Shown here: in pieces, positions 56,991-64,000 of the stretch
How the letters are laid out: every line of letters begins with the position of its first letter
How positions within the stretch are numbered: position 1 is the first letter of the stretch
Assembly (NCBI RefSeq): GCF_005671395.1
Contig: NZ_CP040428.1
Location: 5,094,185-5,158,184 of the forward strand
DNA from: Jejubacter calystegiae
GTDB lineage: Bacteria; Pseudomonadota; Gammaproteobacteria; Enterobacterales; Enterobacteriaceae
Direction of reading: 5' to 3'
DNA length: 64,000 bases
Notes under the pieces: model-generated
Database searches by the model: none
Told to the model about the DNA's origin: nothing
What the model saw: the letters and a program-made list of their open reading frames with translations, nothing else
Translations under genes and position numbers: made by a program

Positions 56991-57281
56991 TCATCGCACC
57001 AGATAGCGGCACAGATAAGCCACCGGCTCCGCCACCTGCAGATGGAAACCGCTCTGCGCCGGTACGGTGAAAACCGAGCCGGAGCTAAAGGTTTTCCAGG
57101 CCGCCTCGCCAGGCAGCAGCACCTTTAACGCGCCGCTGACCACGGTAAACTCTTCCGGCTGCGCGGTATCGAAGGTATATTCCCCTACCGACATCACCCC
57201 CACACAGGCCTGTCCGGCGCTGGCGCTGGTAAAGCCGATGGATTTCACTTTCCCCAACAGATAATCATTGCTGTTAAGCAT
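56991..57281 (-). CDS. ppnP: pyrimidine/purine nucleoside phosphorylase PpnP
   Basis: 96 aa from ATG 57281 ([20 protein letters not shown]); the open frame extends 16 codons further without similarity. Cupin-like small barrel: [45 protein letters not shown]. coli PpnP (YaiE, 94 aa) phosphorolyses diverse nucleosides. Same order as E. coli aroL-aroM-yaiE. Confidence 0.95.
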   Translation of the reverse strand: MLNSNDYLLGKVKSIGFTSASAGQACVGVMSVGEYTFDTAQPEEFTVVSGALKVLLPGEAAWKTFSSGSVFTVPAQSGFHLQVAEPVAYLCRYLVR

Positions 57282-57344
57282 AAGGCCTCCCCCGTTGCCC
57301 TCTGGGAAGACTATAGTTGCCAGCGGCAATCCCCGCCACAGCGC

Positions 57345-58019
57345 TTAAACCAACAGCTCCGAAGTCAGACGCGCCAGTAGCATATGCGACAGCAGCACCG
57401 GCACATCCAGCGCCCGCTGTAGCAGGTCGCGATGATGCTGATGAAAACCCAGGCTGTCGAGCACCAGCACATCGGCTCCACGCTGTACCAGCTCCCTTCC
57501 TGCGCCGACCAGGGCGCTGTCATCGCTCAGAGAAGCCGCGGGGGTATAAAGGGGCGAATTCCCCAGCTCCCGCCACTTTTTCTGCTGGAACGAGAGCAGC
57601 TCCGGCGTTGGCAACAGGATCCCCACCTGATGCCCTTCTACGATCGAGGCCACCAGCGGCGGGATCAGTCGGTCAGGCACCAGCAGCATCGCATTGCGGG
57701 CGCTAAGCCGGGTGTAGCGGCCATTCCCCAGTACCAGAATGACGTCATAGTCCTGGTTATCCAGGAGCTCGATCATCCCCTGTAGCGCCAGTTCGACCTT
57801 ATTGAGTGAGAGCTGTACCAGTTCGCCATCCCTGAGCAGCGCCAGCACGGTCTCTTCACCCGGGGCGGCGCCGTAATCCTCCAGTGCCTCTTCGCGGGTC
57901 AGCCGCCCTAACAGACTGATATGCGTGATTTGTTGTTCAGTGATATGTTCGGTTAAAAGTGGCATGACTTCACCCACCGGCACGACGCCGGCGGTGACAA
58001 TCGCCAGGGATGTGTTCAT
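57345..58019 (-). CDS. aroM: AroM family protein
   Basis: 224 aa from ATG 58019 (E. coli 225): SLAIVTAGVVPVGEVMPLLT, LLDNQDYDVILVLGNGRY, IVEGHQVGILLPTPELL and ADVLVLDSLGFHQHHRDLLQ. The function is unknown; the gene is in the TyrR-linked aroL-aroM operon in E. coli. Here the small yaiA normally between aroL and aroM is not seen. Confidence 0.95.
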   Translation of the reverse strand: MNTSLAIVTAGVVPVGEVMPLLTEHITEQQITHISLLGRLTREEALEDYGAAPGEETVLALLRDGELVQLSLNKVELALQGMIELLDNQDYDVILVLGNGRYTRLSARNAMLLVPDRLIPPLVASIVEGHQVGILLPTPELLSFQQKKWRELGNSPLYTPAASLSDDSALVGAGRELVQRGADVLVLDSLGFHQHHRDLLQRALDVPVLLSHMLLARLTSELLV

Positions 58020-58252
58020 CTTGCTCGCCTTTTTTGCCAACCACTACTTTTCGGATACGGCCGCCAGCGCGCACGTGCCAACGGTCGATTATAAATTAAC
58101 CACAAGCCTGGCACGTTACGGGAAATGTTTCGTTAAAAAGATTAACGAAATGTCAACCGTTGCGCTTTAATCCCATGAAGTCACAGGTAAAAACGATGAG
58201 CAAAAGGAATAATTAATGTGCGGCGGGACACCGCACACGGGAAGTCAGGAAA

Positions 58253-58777
58253 CTAGCAGGCATCTGCCAGTCGCAGCGCGCACAGAATCTGCGTCACCAC
58301 CTGCTGCGGCGGAAGGCTGGCATCCACCACATGATGGGCAGCTTCGCGGTACAGGGCATCGCGGGCTGCCAGGACCTCGGCCACTTCATCGCTAATCCCA
58401 CGGCCGGTCAGGGTTGGCCGCTGGCCCTCTTCCGGGAAAGCCTCCAGCCTTCTGGCCAGTTCGGCCACCGACGCCTCTAAATAGATAACCACGCCGCGTT
58501 CGCGCATAAAGCGACGATTATGGTCAGCCAGCACCATACCGCCACCGGTCGCGATCACCTGTTCGGGGGCCGTTACGGCCTGTAGAGCCTGGGATTCCCG
58601 CTGGCGAAAACCGGCCCACCCTTCACCTTCCACAATCTGCGCTACGTTCATTCCGGCATTCTGTTGCAGCCAGTGATCGGTATCGGCAAAGCGATAGTTA
58701 AGGGCCTGCGCCAGCTCGCCGCCAACCGTGGTTTTACCGCAGCCACGTGCACCGACTAAAAACAGGGGTTGTGTCAT
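58253..58777 (-). CDS. aroL: shikimate kinase II
   Basis: 174 aa from ATG 58777, the E. coli length; the upstream open frame (24 codons) is leader DNA. P-loop [19 protein letters not shown] near residue 8, [36 protein letters not shown], and the lid region [13 protein letters not shown]. Phosphorylates shikimate in aromatic amino acid biosynthesis. Confidence 0.97.
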   Translation of the reverse strand: MTQPLFLVGARGCGKTTVGGELAQALNYRFADTDHWLQQNAGMNVAQIVEGEGWAGFRQRESQALQAVTAPEQVIATGGGMVLADHNRRFMRERGVVIYLEASVAELARRLEAFPEEGQRPTLTGRGISDEVAEVLAARDALYREAAHHVVDASLPPQQVVTQILCALRLADAC

Positions 58778-58874
58778 GGGTGGAAAATCCTCTCTCTCCG
58801 TCGTCCTTGTCGGTCCAGGTTTGTGACTGGGGGTCGAAACTGGGATCATATCAGCTGGCTAGTACAGAGAAAAG

Positions 58875-58892
58875 TGTAACGTAAATAATACA
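58875..58892 (-). promoter_or_regulatory. possible TyrR box upstream of aroL
   Basis: TGTAAC-N6-AATACA resembles TGTAAA-N6-TTTACA and lies about 100 nt upstream of aroL. A weaker TGTAAA at about 58948 has a poor second half. E. coli aroL is repressed by TyrR. Confidence 0.35.
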
Positions 58893-59137
58893 GTGCAACG
58901 TTGACGGTACGCGCCTGATAACCAGAAAAGTCTAACGTATTTATCAACTGTAAACTTTATGTACCAAATAGCAGCCCACCTTACCGAAAGTGGCCATCGT
59001 GCTCAACCTTTTCCTGCCAGATAAGAATGAGATGTCCGTTAACATATTTCCGCAAACCTTTACCCGGCTTCCCGTTTACAGCTCGCCATTTTACGGCAAA
59101 CTGGTAACCGTATTGAGAATGATGGAGCCAGGAAACT

Positions 59138-59890
59138 ATGCAATCTGAAGAACAACGCCTGATCGATGGGCTTTTTGATCGTCTGCAGCAGGCGCAGGAT
59201 AACAGCACAGCACGCGATGAAGCGGCCGAATCACGGATTAATGAGCATCTGAAGCGTCAGCCTGCCGCCCCCTACTATATGGCGCAGACTATCCTGATCC
59301 AGGAAGCGGCGGTGAAACAGCTCAATGCCCGAATTCAGGAGCTGGAATCTCAGGTTCGCGAACTGGAACAGGCCAAACCGGCCAGTGGCGGTTTCCTGGC
59401 CGGGCTGTTCGGCGGCGGCCAGCAGAGCACGCCGACGCGTCAAACCGCCAGCGCCGCGCCTCATGGTGGTAGCGCCCCCATTCCCGGCACCAGCCAGTAC
59501 CAGCAAAGTGCCGCACCGGGTGGTTATGCCCAGTCGGCAGCGCCTCAGGCGACTCGCGGCGGCGGCTTTATGGCTGGCGCCCTACAGACGGCGGCAGGCG
59601 TGGCGGGCGGCGTGGTACTGGGTAATATGCTGACCGGCATGTTCCAGCATTCCCAGCCGCAGGAGATCGTGAACATCATTAACGAGCCCGAGCCACAGGC
59701 GAATGATGCCGCCAGCACGACGGCCGATAACCCGGCGGCTGACAACTCCGCAGCCGACAACGATCGGGGCGACGACGCGTTCCAGGACGCCAGTGTCACT
59801 CAGGATGACGGCGGCGACTGGATGAACTTCGGCGACGACGATTTTGGCGGCGACGGCGACTTTGGCGGTGACGACGACAGCTGGCTCTAA
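59138..59890 (+). CDS. DUF2076 family protein
   Basis: 250 aa. N-terminal helix [20 protein letters not shown] and [20 protein letters not shown], a short coiled coil ([17 protein letters not shown]), a Gly/Ser/Ala/Gln-rich linker, a glycine-rich hydrophobic block ([19 protein letters not shown]) and an Asp/Gly-rich acidic tail. A DUF2076 signature; periplasmic ligand-binding sensor protein in some annotations, but function is not established. Placed between aroL and yaiI, where E. coli has no such gene; overlaps yaiI by 4 nt. Confidence 0.8.
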   Translation: MQSEEQRLIDGLFDRLQQAQDNSTARDEAAESRINEHLKRQPAAPYYMAQTILIQEAAVKQLNARIQELESQVRELEQAKPASGGFLAGLFGGGQQSTPTRQTASAAPHGGSAPIPGTSQYQQSAAPGGYAQSAAPQATRGGGFMAGALQTAAGVAGGVVLGNMLTGMFQHSQPQEIVNIINEPEPQANDAASTTADNPAADNSAADNDRGDDAFQDASVTQDDGGDWMNFGDDDFGGDGDFGGDDDSWL

Positions 59891-60339
59891 CCCCTCCTGG
59901 CCGCCTGCAGCCACTTGTCCAGTTCAGCGGCAAACTGCTGGCGGTCGCGCGGACTGAGCGTTGCCGGTCCGCCGGTTTGAACGCCGCTACTGCGCAGCGT
60001 TTCCATAAAGTCACGCATCGTCAGACGTTCACGGATGGTCGCCGGGCTGTAGCGTTCACCGCGCGGGTTAAGCGCTGCGGCCCCCTTTTCCAGCACCTCG
60101 GCGGCCAGCGGGATATCAGCGGTGATAACCAGATCTCCGGCTGCGCAGCGGCGCACAATTTCGTTATCCGCCACATCAAAGCCCGACGCCACCTGCAGGG
60201 TGCGGATCATTGGGGAAGCGGGCACCCTGAGCGCCTGATTCGCCACCAGAGTGACGGGAATTTGCGTCCGCATCGCCGCCCGGTACAGCACCTCTTTAAT
60301 TACGTTCGGACAGGCATCCGCATCCACCCAGATTTGCAT
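59887..60339 (-). CDS. yaiI: UPF0178 protein YaiI
   Basis: 150 aa (E. coli 152): [75 protein letters not shown]-like/YaiI family domain with conserved acidic residues (DADACP, DIVxTADIPLA), of unknown function. Convergent with the DUF2076 gene and divergent from proC, as in E. coli. Confidence 0.95.
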   Translation of the reverse strand: MQIWVDADACPNVIKEVLYRAAMRTQIPVTLVANQALRVPASPMIRTLQVASGFDVADNEIVRRCAAGDLVITADIPLAAEVLEKGAAALNPRGERYSPATIRERLTMRDFMETLRSSGVQTGGPATLSPRDRQQFAAELDKWLQAARRG

Positions 60340-60475
60340 TATCTACTCCACGTTCCACTGATATGACCCATTGGGGAAAATCGTCAGTCTTCCCATTATG
60401 CGCCCTCCCCCTACATCAGGAGGGCAAGCTGCGATACTCTATCATTACTTGAGAGACAAATGACGGAGTGATGCT

Positions 60476-61285
60476 GTGGATAAGAAAATCGGTTTTATTG
60501 GTTGCGGCAACATGGGCAAGGCCATCCTGGGGGGCATTATCGCCAGTGGCCTGGTCTCCGCCGGTCAGATCTGGGTCTATACGCCGACGCAGGAAAAAGT
60601 CGATGCCCTGCGCGAGCAGTTCGGCATCAACGGCGCCCAGAGCGCGCAGGAGGTGGCTCAGATTGCCGATATCGTGTTCGCCGCCGTAAAGCCCAATATC
60701 ATGCTGAAGATGCTGACCGACATCGCCTCAAGCCTGAGTAAAGACTCTCTGGTTATCTCTGTCGCCGCGGGTATCACCCTCGATCAGCTGGCGATGGCCC
60801 TGGGCCACGATCGCAAAATTATCCGCGCTATGCCGAACACCCCGGCGCTGGTGAATGCCGGTATGACCTCGGTCACTCCGAATGCGCTGGTTACCCCGGA
60901 AGATACCGCCGATGCGGTAAATCTGTTCCGCGGCTTCGGCCAGGCGGAGGTGATTTCGGAAGAGATGATTCACCCGGTAGTCGGCGTGAGCGGATCGGCG
61001 CCAGCTTACGTCTTTATGTTTATTGAAGCCATGGCCGACGCCGCAGTACTCGGCGGTATGCCCCGCGCTCAGGCCTATAAGTTTGCTGCTCAGGCGGTGA
61101 TGGGATCGGCGCGAATGGTGATGGAAACCGGAGAACATCCGGGCGTGCTGAAGGATATGGTGTGCTCACCGGGCGGCACCACTATTGAGGCGGTCCGCGT
61201 GCTGGAACAGAAAGGACTACGCTCCGCCGTTATCGAAGCGATGGAACAGTGCATGGCAAAATCCCGCCAGATGAGCAAGTCCTGA
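60476..61285 (+). CDS. proC: pyrroline-5-carboxylate reductase
   Basis: 269 aa from GTG 60476 with GGAG upstream. Rossmann motif IGFIGCGNMGKAILGGIIAS, then AAVKPNIMLKML, IIRAMPNTPALVNAGMTSV, HPVVGVSGSAPAYVFMFIEA, DMVCSPGGTTIEAVRVLEQK. Last step of proline synthesis (NADPH-dependent). Followed by a terminator. Confidence 0.97.
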   Translation: MDKKIGFIGCGNMGKAILGGIIASGLVSAGQIWVYTPTQEKVDALREQFGINGAQSAQEVAQIADIVFAAVKPNIMLKMLTDIASSLSKDSLVISVAAGITLDQLAMALGHDRKIIRAMPNTPALVNAGMTSVTPNALVTPEDTADAVNLFRGFGQAEVISEEMIHPVVGVSGSAPAYVFMFIEAMADAAVLGGMPRAQAYKFAAQAVMGSARMVMETGEHPGVLKDMVCSPGGTTIEAVRVLEQKGLRSAVIEAMEQCMAKSRQMSKS

Positions 61286-61304
61286 TACCTGCTTCCATAA
61301 AAAA

Positions 61305-61327
61305 CGCCCCGGTTTATCGCCGGGGCG
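61305..61327. terminator. terminator between proC and psiF
   Basis: 8-bp stem CGCCCCGG / CCGGGGCG with an A-run before it; serves psiF (leftward, T-run) and proC. Confidence 0.8.
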
Positions 61328-61346
61328 CGCTGTTATGCTTCACGCA

Positions 61347-61664
61347 TTACGCCTTTTTCAGGCAGTTACTCATAAAACTCTTGCGCGCATCGCCGCTCAG
61401 AGATTTCTTCGCGGCATCGGCGTTACAGCGCTTCATTTTAGCCTGCTGAGGCGTAAGTTTTTTCTCTGCCTGCGCTGCATCTTTTTTCAGGCAATTGCTC
61501 ATAAAGCTTTTACGCTCATCGCCTTTCAGACTTTTCGCGCCCGCCTGCTGATTACAGACGGTCATCCGCTGCTGTTGCGGCGTCGCCTGCTTTTCCGCAG
61601 CCTGCACGCTGGCGCCACAGGCCATACCAATAACGACCATTGCCATAAACAATTTTTTCATCAT
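61347..61664 (-). CDS. psiF: PsiF-like phosphate-starvation-inducible protein
   Basis: 105 aa from ATG 61664 (AAGGATCGC upstream). Signal peptide (KKLFMAMVVIGMACGASVQA), then two PsiF repeats: TPQQQRMTVCNQQAGAKSLK, DERKSFMSNCLKK and a second copy TPQQAKMKRCNADAAKKSLS, DARKSFMSNCLKKA, four Cys. In E. coli it follows phoA; here phoA and dgcC are not between psiF, proC and iraP. No clear Pho box seen. Confidence 0.9.
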   Translation of the reverse strand: MMKKLFMAMVVIGMACGASVQAAEKQATPQQQRMTVCNQQAGAKSLKGDERKSFMSNCLKKDAAQAEKKLTPQQAKMKRCNADAAKKSLSGDARKSFMSNCLKKA

Positions 61665-61895
61665 GCGATCCTTTTTTATTGTGCGCGCTAAATAGTGGCC
61701 CGACATTAAGAAAAAAGCCAGGGAAAAGAGATTACAGCCCTGATCGTTTCACATGTTCAACATTATCCTGAAAATGCACCAACAATAACCAGCACGCCAC
61801 ATTGCCGAATCCGGTGTTTACGAAATAAAACCGGATCATGATAGAAATAGCAGGTGACGATATTATGACAGCGGAGAGCGATTAATTAGGCTGGT

Positions 61896-62153
61896 TCAGG
61901 ATGCCTGGCTGAGTAGTCTTTGCAGGTGATGCTGCAATAATTCCGGCGTGTAAACGTTTGCATTCATGTTTTTCCGGTAGCGATCGACTTCCGTCTCGAC
62001 ATTATCCACCAGCGCCTGTCGTTGCGGAGCGTCAAGCCCCCCCAGTAGCGCAGTAACAACCACTTCAAGCGCCCCAAGACGGGCAGCGATATCGTTGGTC
62101 TGGGCCTCTTTTTCAGCCAGATTAACCAATAGCTCGGCAATTAAGTTTTTCAT
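61896..62153 (-). CDS. iraP: anti-adaptor protein IraP
   Basis: 85 aa from ATG 62153 (MKNLIAELLVNLAEKEAQTN); E. coli IraP starts MKNLIAELL and has 86. A helical protein with a coiled-coil start (ARLGALEVVVTALLGGL). IraP binds RssB and stabilises RpoS during phosphate starvation. In E. coli it neighbours phoA-psiF; the same block minus phoA here. The upstream in-frame start at 62198 is less likely. Confidence 0.85.
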   Translation of the reverse strand: MKNLIAELLVNLAEKEAQTNDIAARLGALEVVVTALLGGLDAPQRQALVDNVETEVDRYRKNMNANVYTPELLQHHLQRLLSQAS

Positions 62154-62368
62154 GAGATGATTCCCACGAGGATTCTTTAACACCAACTTAACACTCATGC
62201 AGGATAAATCCCAGAGGCGGATAGCATATTTTTTTCAGGTCGGTGAGAGAATGTGCGAAACTGCAAAGAATCCGCGGCAGCGAAACGTTTTTACTGTCGC
62301 AGTTCACAATTACCGACCATTTTAGTCAGGAAATAAATGTGCAGTTTATATATCAGTTAACAATAATC

Positions 62369-63574
62369 TTATATTGTTTTTGATGCCGCCTTCTGCTGCT
62401 TCAGCGTTCGCCCCAGATGCCACAGATTAACTAACACTACCAGCGCCGTGGCGATAAACACCCAGCGATAGCCCGCCATTGCCGATACTCCGGCCCCCAT
62501 AAGCGGCCCTACGACATTTCCCAGGTACATAAAGGACTGGTTATAACCAAAAATACGCCCGGTCACCTGCTCGCTGACATTTCTGACCAGCAGCGTCTGC
62601 ACCGCGGGCAGCATAGCGCCATCGGCAAATCCCAACAGAAAACGCAGCACCGCCAATTGCACAGGGGAAGTGACAAATGACATGGCGAAGAAAAGCACCG
62701 CCGCCGCCGCCAGGGTCGCCACCAGTATACGGGAGGTACCGATACGATCCCCCAACCGCCCCAGACGCGGCGCGGAAATCAGCGCCGAGATGCCGGGCAC
62801 CGCAGCGATCAGACCGCTCATAAAGGCGATATTGTTGCTGTCCGGCGCCATATTTTTAATAAACAGCGCCAGAATCGGCCCTACAGAGCCGTTACACAAC
62901 TGAATCACCATGGTGGTCACAAACAGGCTGATGATCAGTTTCGGATAAGGCAACGACGCAAACACCGCCTTACCGCTCAGGCGTTCGCTCTTTGTCTGGG
63001 CCGGACGGGCCCCTTCATGAATCAGCAACAGCGTCACGGTAAAACTCACCATCAGCAGCCCGGCCGTCACCAGAAAGACGGTGCGTAACCCCAGATGATC
63101 AGCCATAAAGCCCCCCAGCAGCGGCCCGGCGATCACGCCGCTAATCTGGGCCGTAGAAAGCGTACTTAACGCCCAACCGCTGCGATCGCGCGGGACCTGT
63201 GATGCCACCAGCGCCATCGCATTAGGAATATAACCGGAAGTCAGCCCCATCAAACCACGCAGCAGGAACAGCTGCCAGACGTTACTGGCAAAGGCCTGTA
63301 GCAGAATCGCTACCGCCATACCGGCGGAGGCGCGCAGCAGCATCAGTTTGCGCCCTTTACGATCCGCCAGGCTCCCCCACATAGGCGAGACGATAGCCGA
63401 AACCAGAAAAGTGATGCTGAATGTCAGACCGGACCAGAGGGATAGCGCTTCGTGGGAAGTCACTCCTAATTGGGCGACGTAAAGTGGCAGAAACGGCAGA
63501 ATCTGGCTGATGGCCAGGCCGGTGAAGAAACAGCCGAACCAGACCGATATTAGGTTGATCTTCCACTTTTCCAT
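62369..63574 (-). CDS. MdtG-like MFS multidrug exporter
   Basis: 401 aa, twelve membrane segments. MFS motif A GSLADRKGRKLMLLRASAGM between TM2 and TM3, motif C-like ISGVIAGPLLGGFMADHLG, and the second-half LGRLGDRIGTSRILV; RFLLGFADGAMLPAVQTLLV is close to E. coli MdtG (YceE). Drug:H+ antiporter of the DHA1 group. Not next to mdtG's usual E. coli neighbours, so it may be a paralogue. Confidence 0.8.
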   Translation of the reverse strand: MEKWKINLISVWFGCFFTGLAISQILPFLPLYVAQLGVTSHEALSLWSGLTFSITFLVSAIVSPMWGSLADRKGRKLMLLRASAGMAVAILLQAFASNVWQLFLLRGLMGLTSGYIPNAMALVASQVPRDRSGWALSTLSTAQISGVIAGPLLGGFMADHLGLRTVFLVTAGLLMVSFTVTLLLIHEGARPAQTKSERLSGKAVFASLPYPKLIISLFVTTMVIQLCNGSVGPILALFIKNMAPDSNNIAFMSGLIAAVPGISALISAPRLGRLGDRIGTSRILVATLAAAAVLFFAMSFVTSPVQLAVLRFLLGFADGAMLPAVQTLLVRNVSEQVTGRIFGYNQSFMYLGNVVGPLMGAGVSAMAGYRWVFIATALVVLVNLWHLGRTLKQQKAASKTI

Positions 63575-63700
63575 CAGGGGGAGTTACTCAGCAAGTCAAA
63601 CGTCAATCAAAAAGAGATAAAAGCGTAGCAGAAAGCGCACCCCGGGATGGCGCACCCGATGCCCTTCCTCCAGGCGGTGCGATTTTATCATACAAACGGA

Positions 63701-64000
63701 TTAGCGACACAGACCGAAGCCATTCACCCCAAGGTGAAAGTGGTCGGCATGGGCGGCGTTAAACTCCGGTCCCAGCGAATTGCCGAAATAAGGGCACCCC
63801 TGGTAAAACAGTTCCCGTAATAGTACGCCGCGCTGCCCGTCTTCCGGCCAGTCCTTCAGAATATTGATGCGCTGCCCGTCGGCAAAACGAAAGCCGCGCA
63901 CATCCAGGGCATCGGCGCTGGCGTGTTCACTGCGCCGCCCTTCGCTGCGGTGGTAAATATTGCGGCAGGCATAGCTGCCGATATGGTCGATACGGGTGAG
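63701..64000 (-). CDS. extensin-like (M15-type) zinc peptidase, C-terminal part (partial)
   Basis: The frame is open from the window edge (100 codons) to TAG... stop at 63701. RRSEHASADALDVRGFRFAD (H-x6-D) and NAAHADHFHLGVNGFGLCR (H-x-H) are the zinc ligands of the extensin-like/D-Ala-D-Ala carboxypeptidase M15 fold; a C-terminal Cys may pair with the Cys in SYACRNIYHR. Probably periplasmic peptidoglycan hydrolase; the N-terminus with a signal peptide lies outside. Confidence 0.8.
   Translation of the reverse strand, partial: LTRIDHIGSYACRNIYHRSEGRRSEHASADALDVRGFRFADGQRINILKDWPEDGQRGVLLRELFYQGCPYFGNSLGPEFNAAHADHFHLGVNGFGLCR

Noticed and set aside
58041-58252. yaiA between aroL and aroM
   Set aside because: No small frame resembling YaiA is present on the minus strand in this gap.

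Overview
The window is chromosomal DNA of a gammaproteobacterium of the Enterobacteriaceae. Gene order and protein sequences follow the Escherichia/Salmonella backbone closely (rplS-trmD-rimM-rpsP / ffh / corE-corB / grpE / nadK-recN-bamE / rnfH-ratA / smpB / ssrA; ygaV-ygaP, stpA-alaE-ygaC, nrdHIEF, proVWX; ppnP-aroM-aroL-yaiI-proC-psiF-iraP). Several loci differ from E. coli K-12: a lipoprotein racemase between smpB and ssrA, an aroY-type decarboxylase, lpxO, and proX joined directly to the ppnP-aroM block. This points to an enterobacterial genus outside E. coli; I cannot name the species.

Layout. 1-3244: the N-terminus of a secreted autotransporter-like protein, divergent from a MarT/FidL-like membrane regulator pair, then a TDT-family transporter. 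3296-15941: translation, SRP, Mg-transport-like, heat shock, NAD kinase, SOS repair and outer-membrane assembly housekeeping genes. 16043-16407: tmRNA (ssrA), whose 3' end is followed by a P4-type integrase. About 16410-36990 is a roughly 20 kb variable region. It holds an AT-rich five-gene operon built on an ABC-three-component (ABC-3C) defence module, a mobilisation remnant (oriT-like hairpins, MobC-like protein, truncated relaxase), a T6SS-linked effector/immunity cluster (Tlde1-like pair, Hcp with an internal stop, RNase A-like toxin with immunity protein, further toxin/immunity fragments), a P2-like portal remnant, an AIPR-family abortive infection gene, an IS3-family element interrupted by a 2.27-kb group II intron, a second integrase remnant, and decayed cupin and SDR genes.

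36995-56918 returns to backbone with small lineage-specific inserts: ygaVP, a LysR regulator divergent from an AroY-like protocatechuate decarboxylase, a YegP-like protein, an HD-GYP protein next to a decayed GGDEF gene, a probable glycosyltransferase with LpxO, stpA, alaE, ygaC, a MocR-type regulator divergent from an AhpD-like protein, the nrdHIEF class Ib ribonucleotide reductase operon and the proVWX osmoprotectant importer. 56991-64000 carries genes that lie elsewhere in E. coli (ppnP, aroM, aroL, yaiI, proC, psiF, iraP), then an MdtG-like exporter and a partial extensin-like peptidase.

The accessory region reads as layers of conflict genes. Intact systems (ABC-3C operon, AIPR, Tlde1 and RNase A effector/immunity pairs, a 211-aa/65-aa candidate toxin/immunity pair) sit among inactivated relics (relaxase, hcp, portal, integrase, immunity fragment). 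The best candidates for undescribed biology are the two extra genes coupled to the ABC-3C core, the 211-aa/65-aa pair, and the dense GCTTCG hexamers in the mobilisation remnant.
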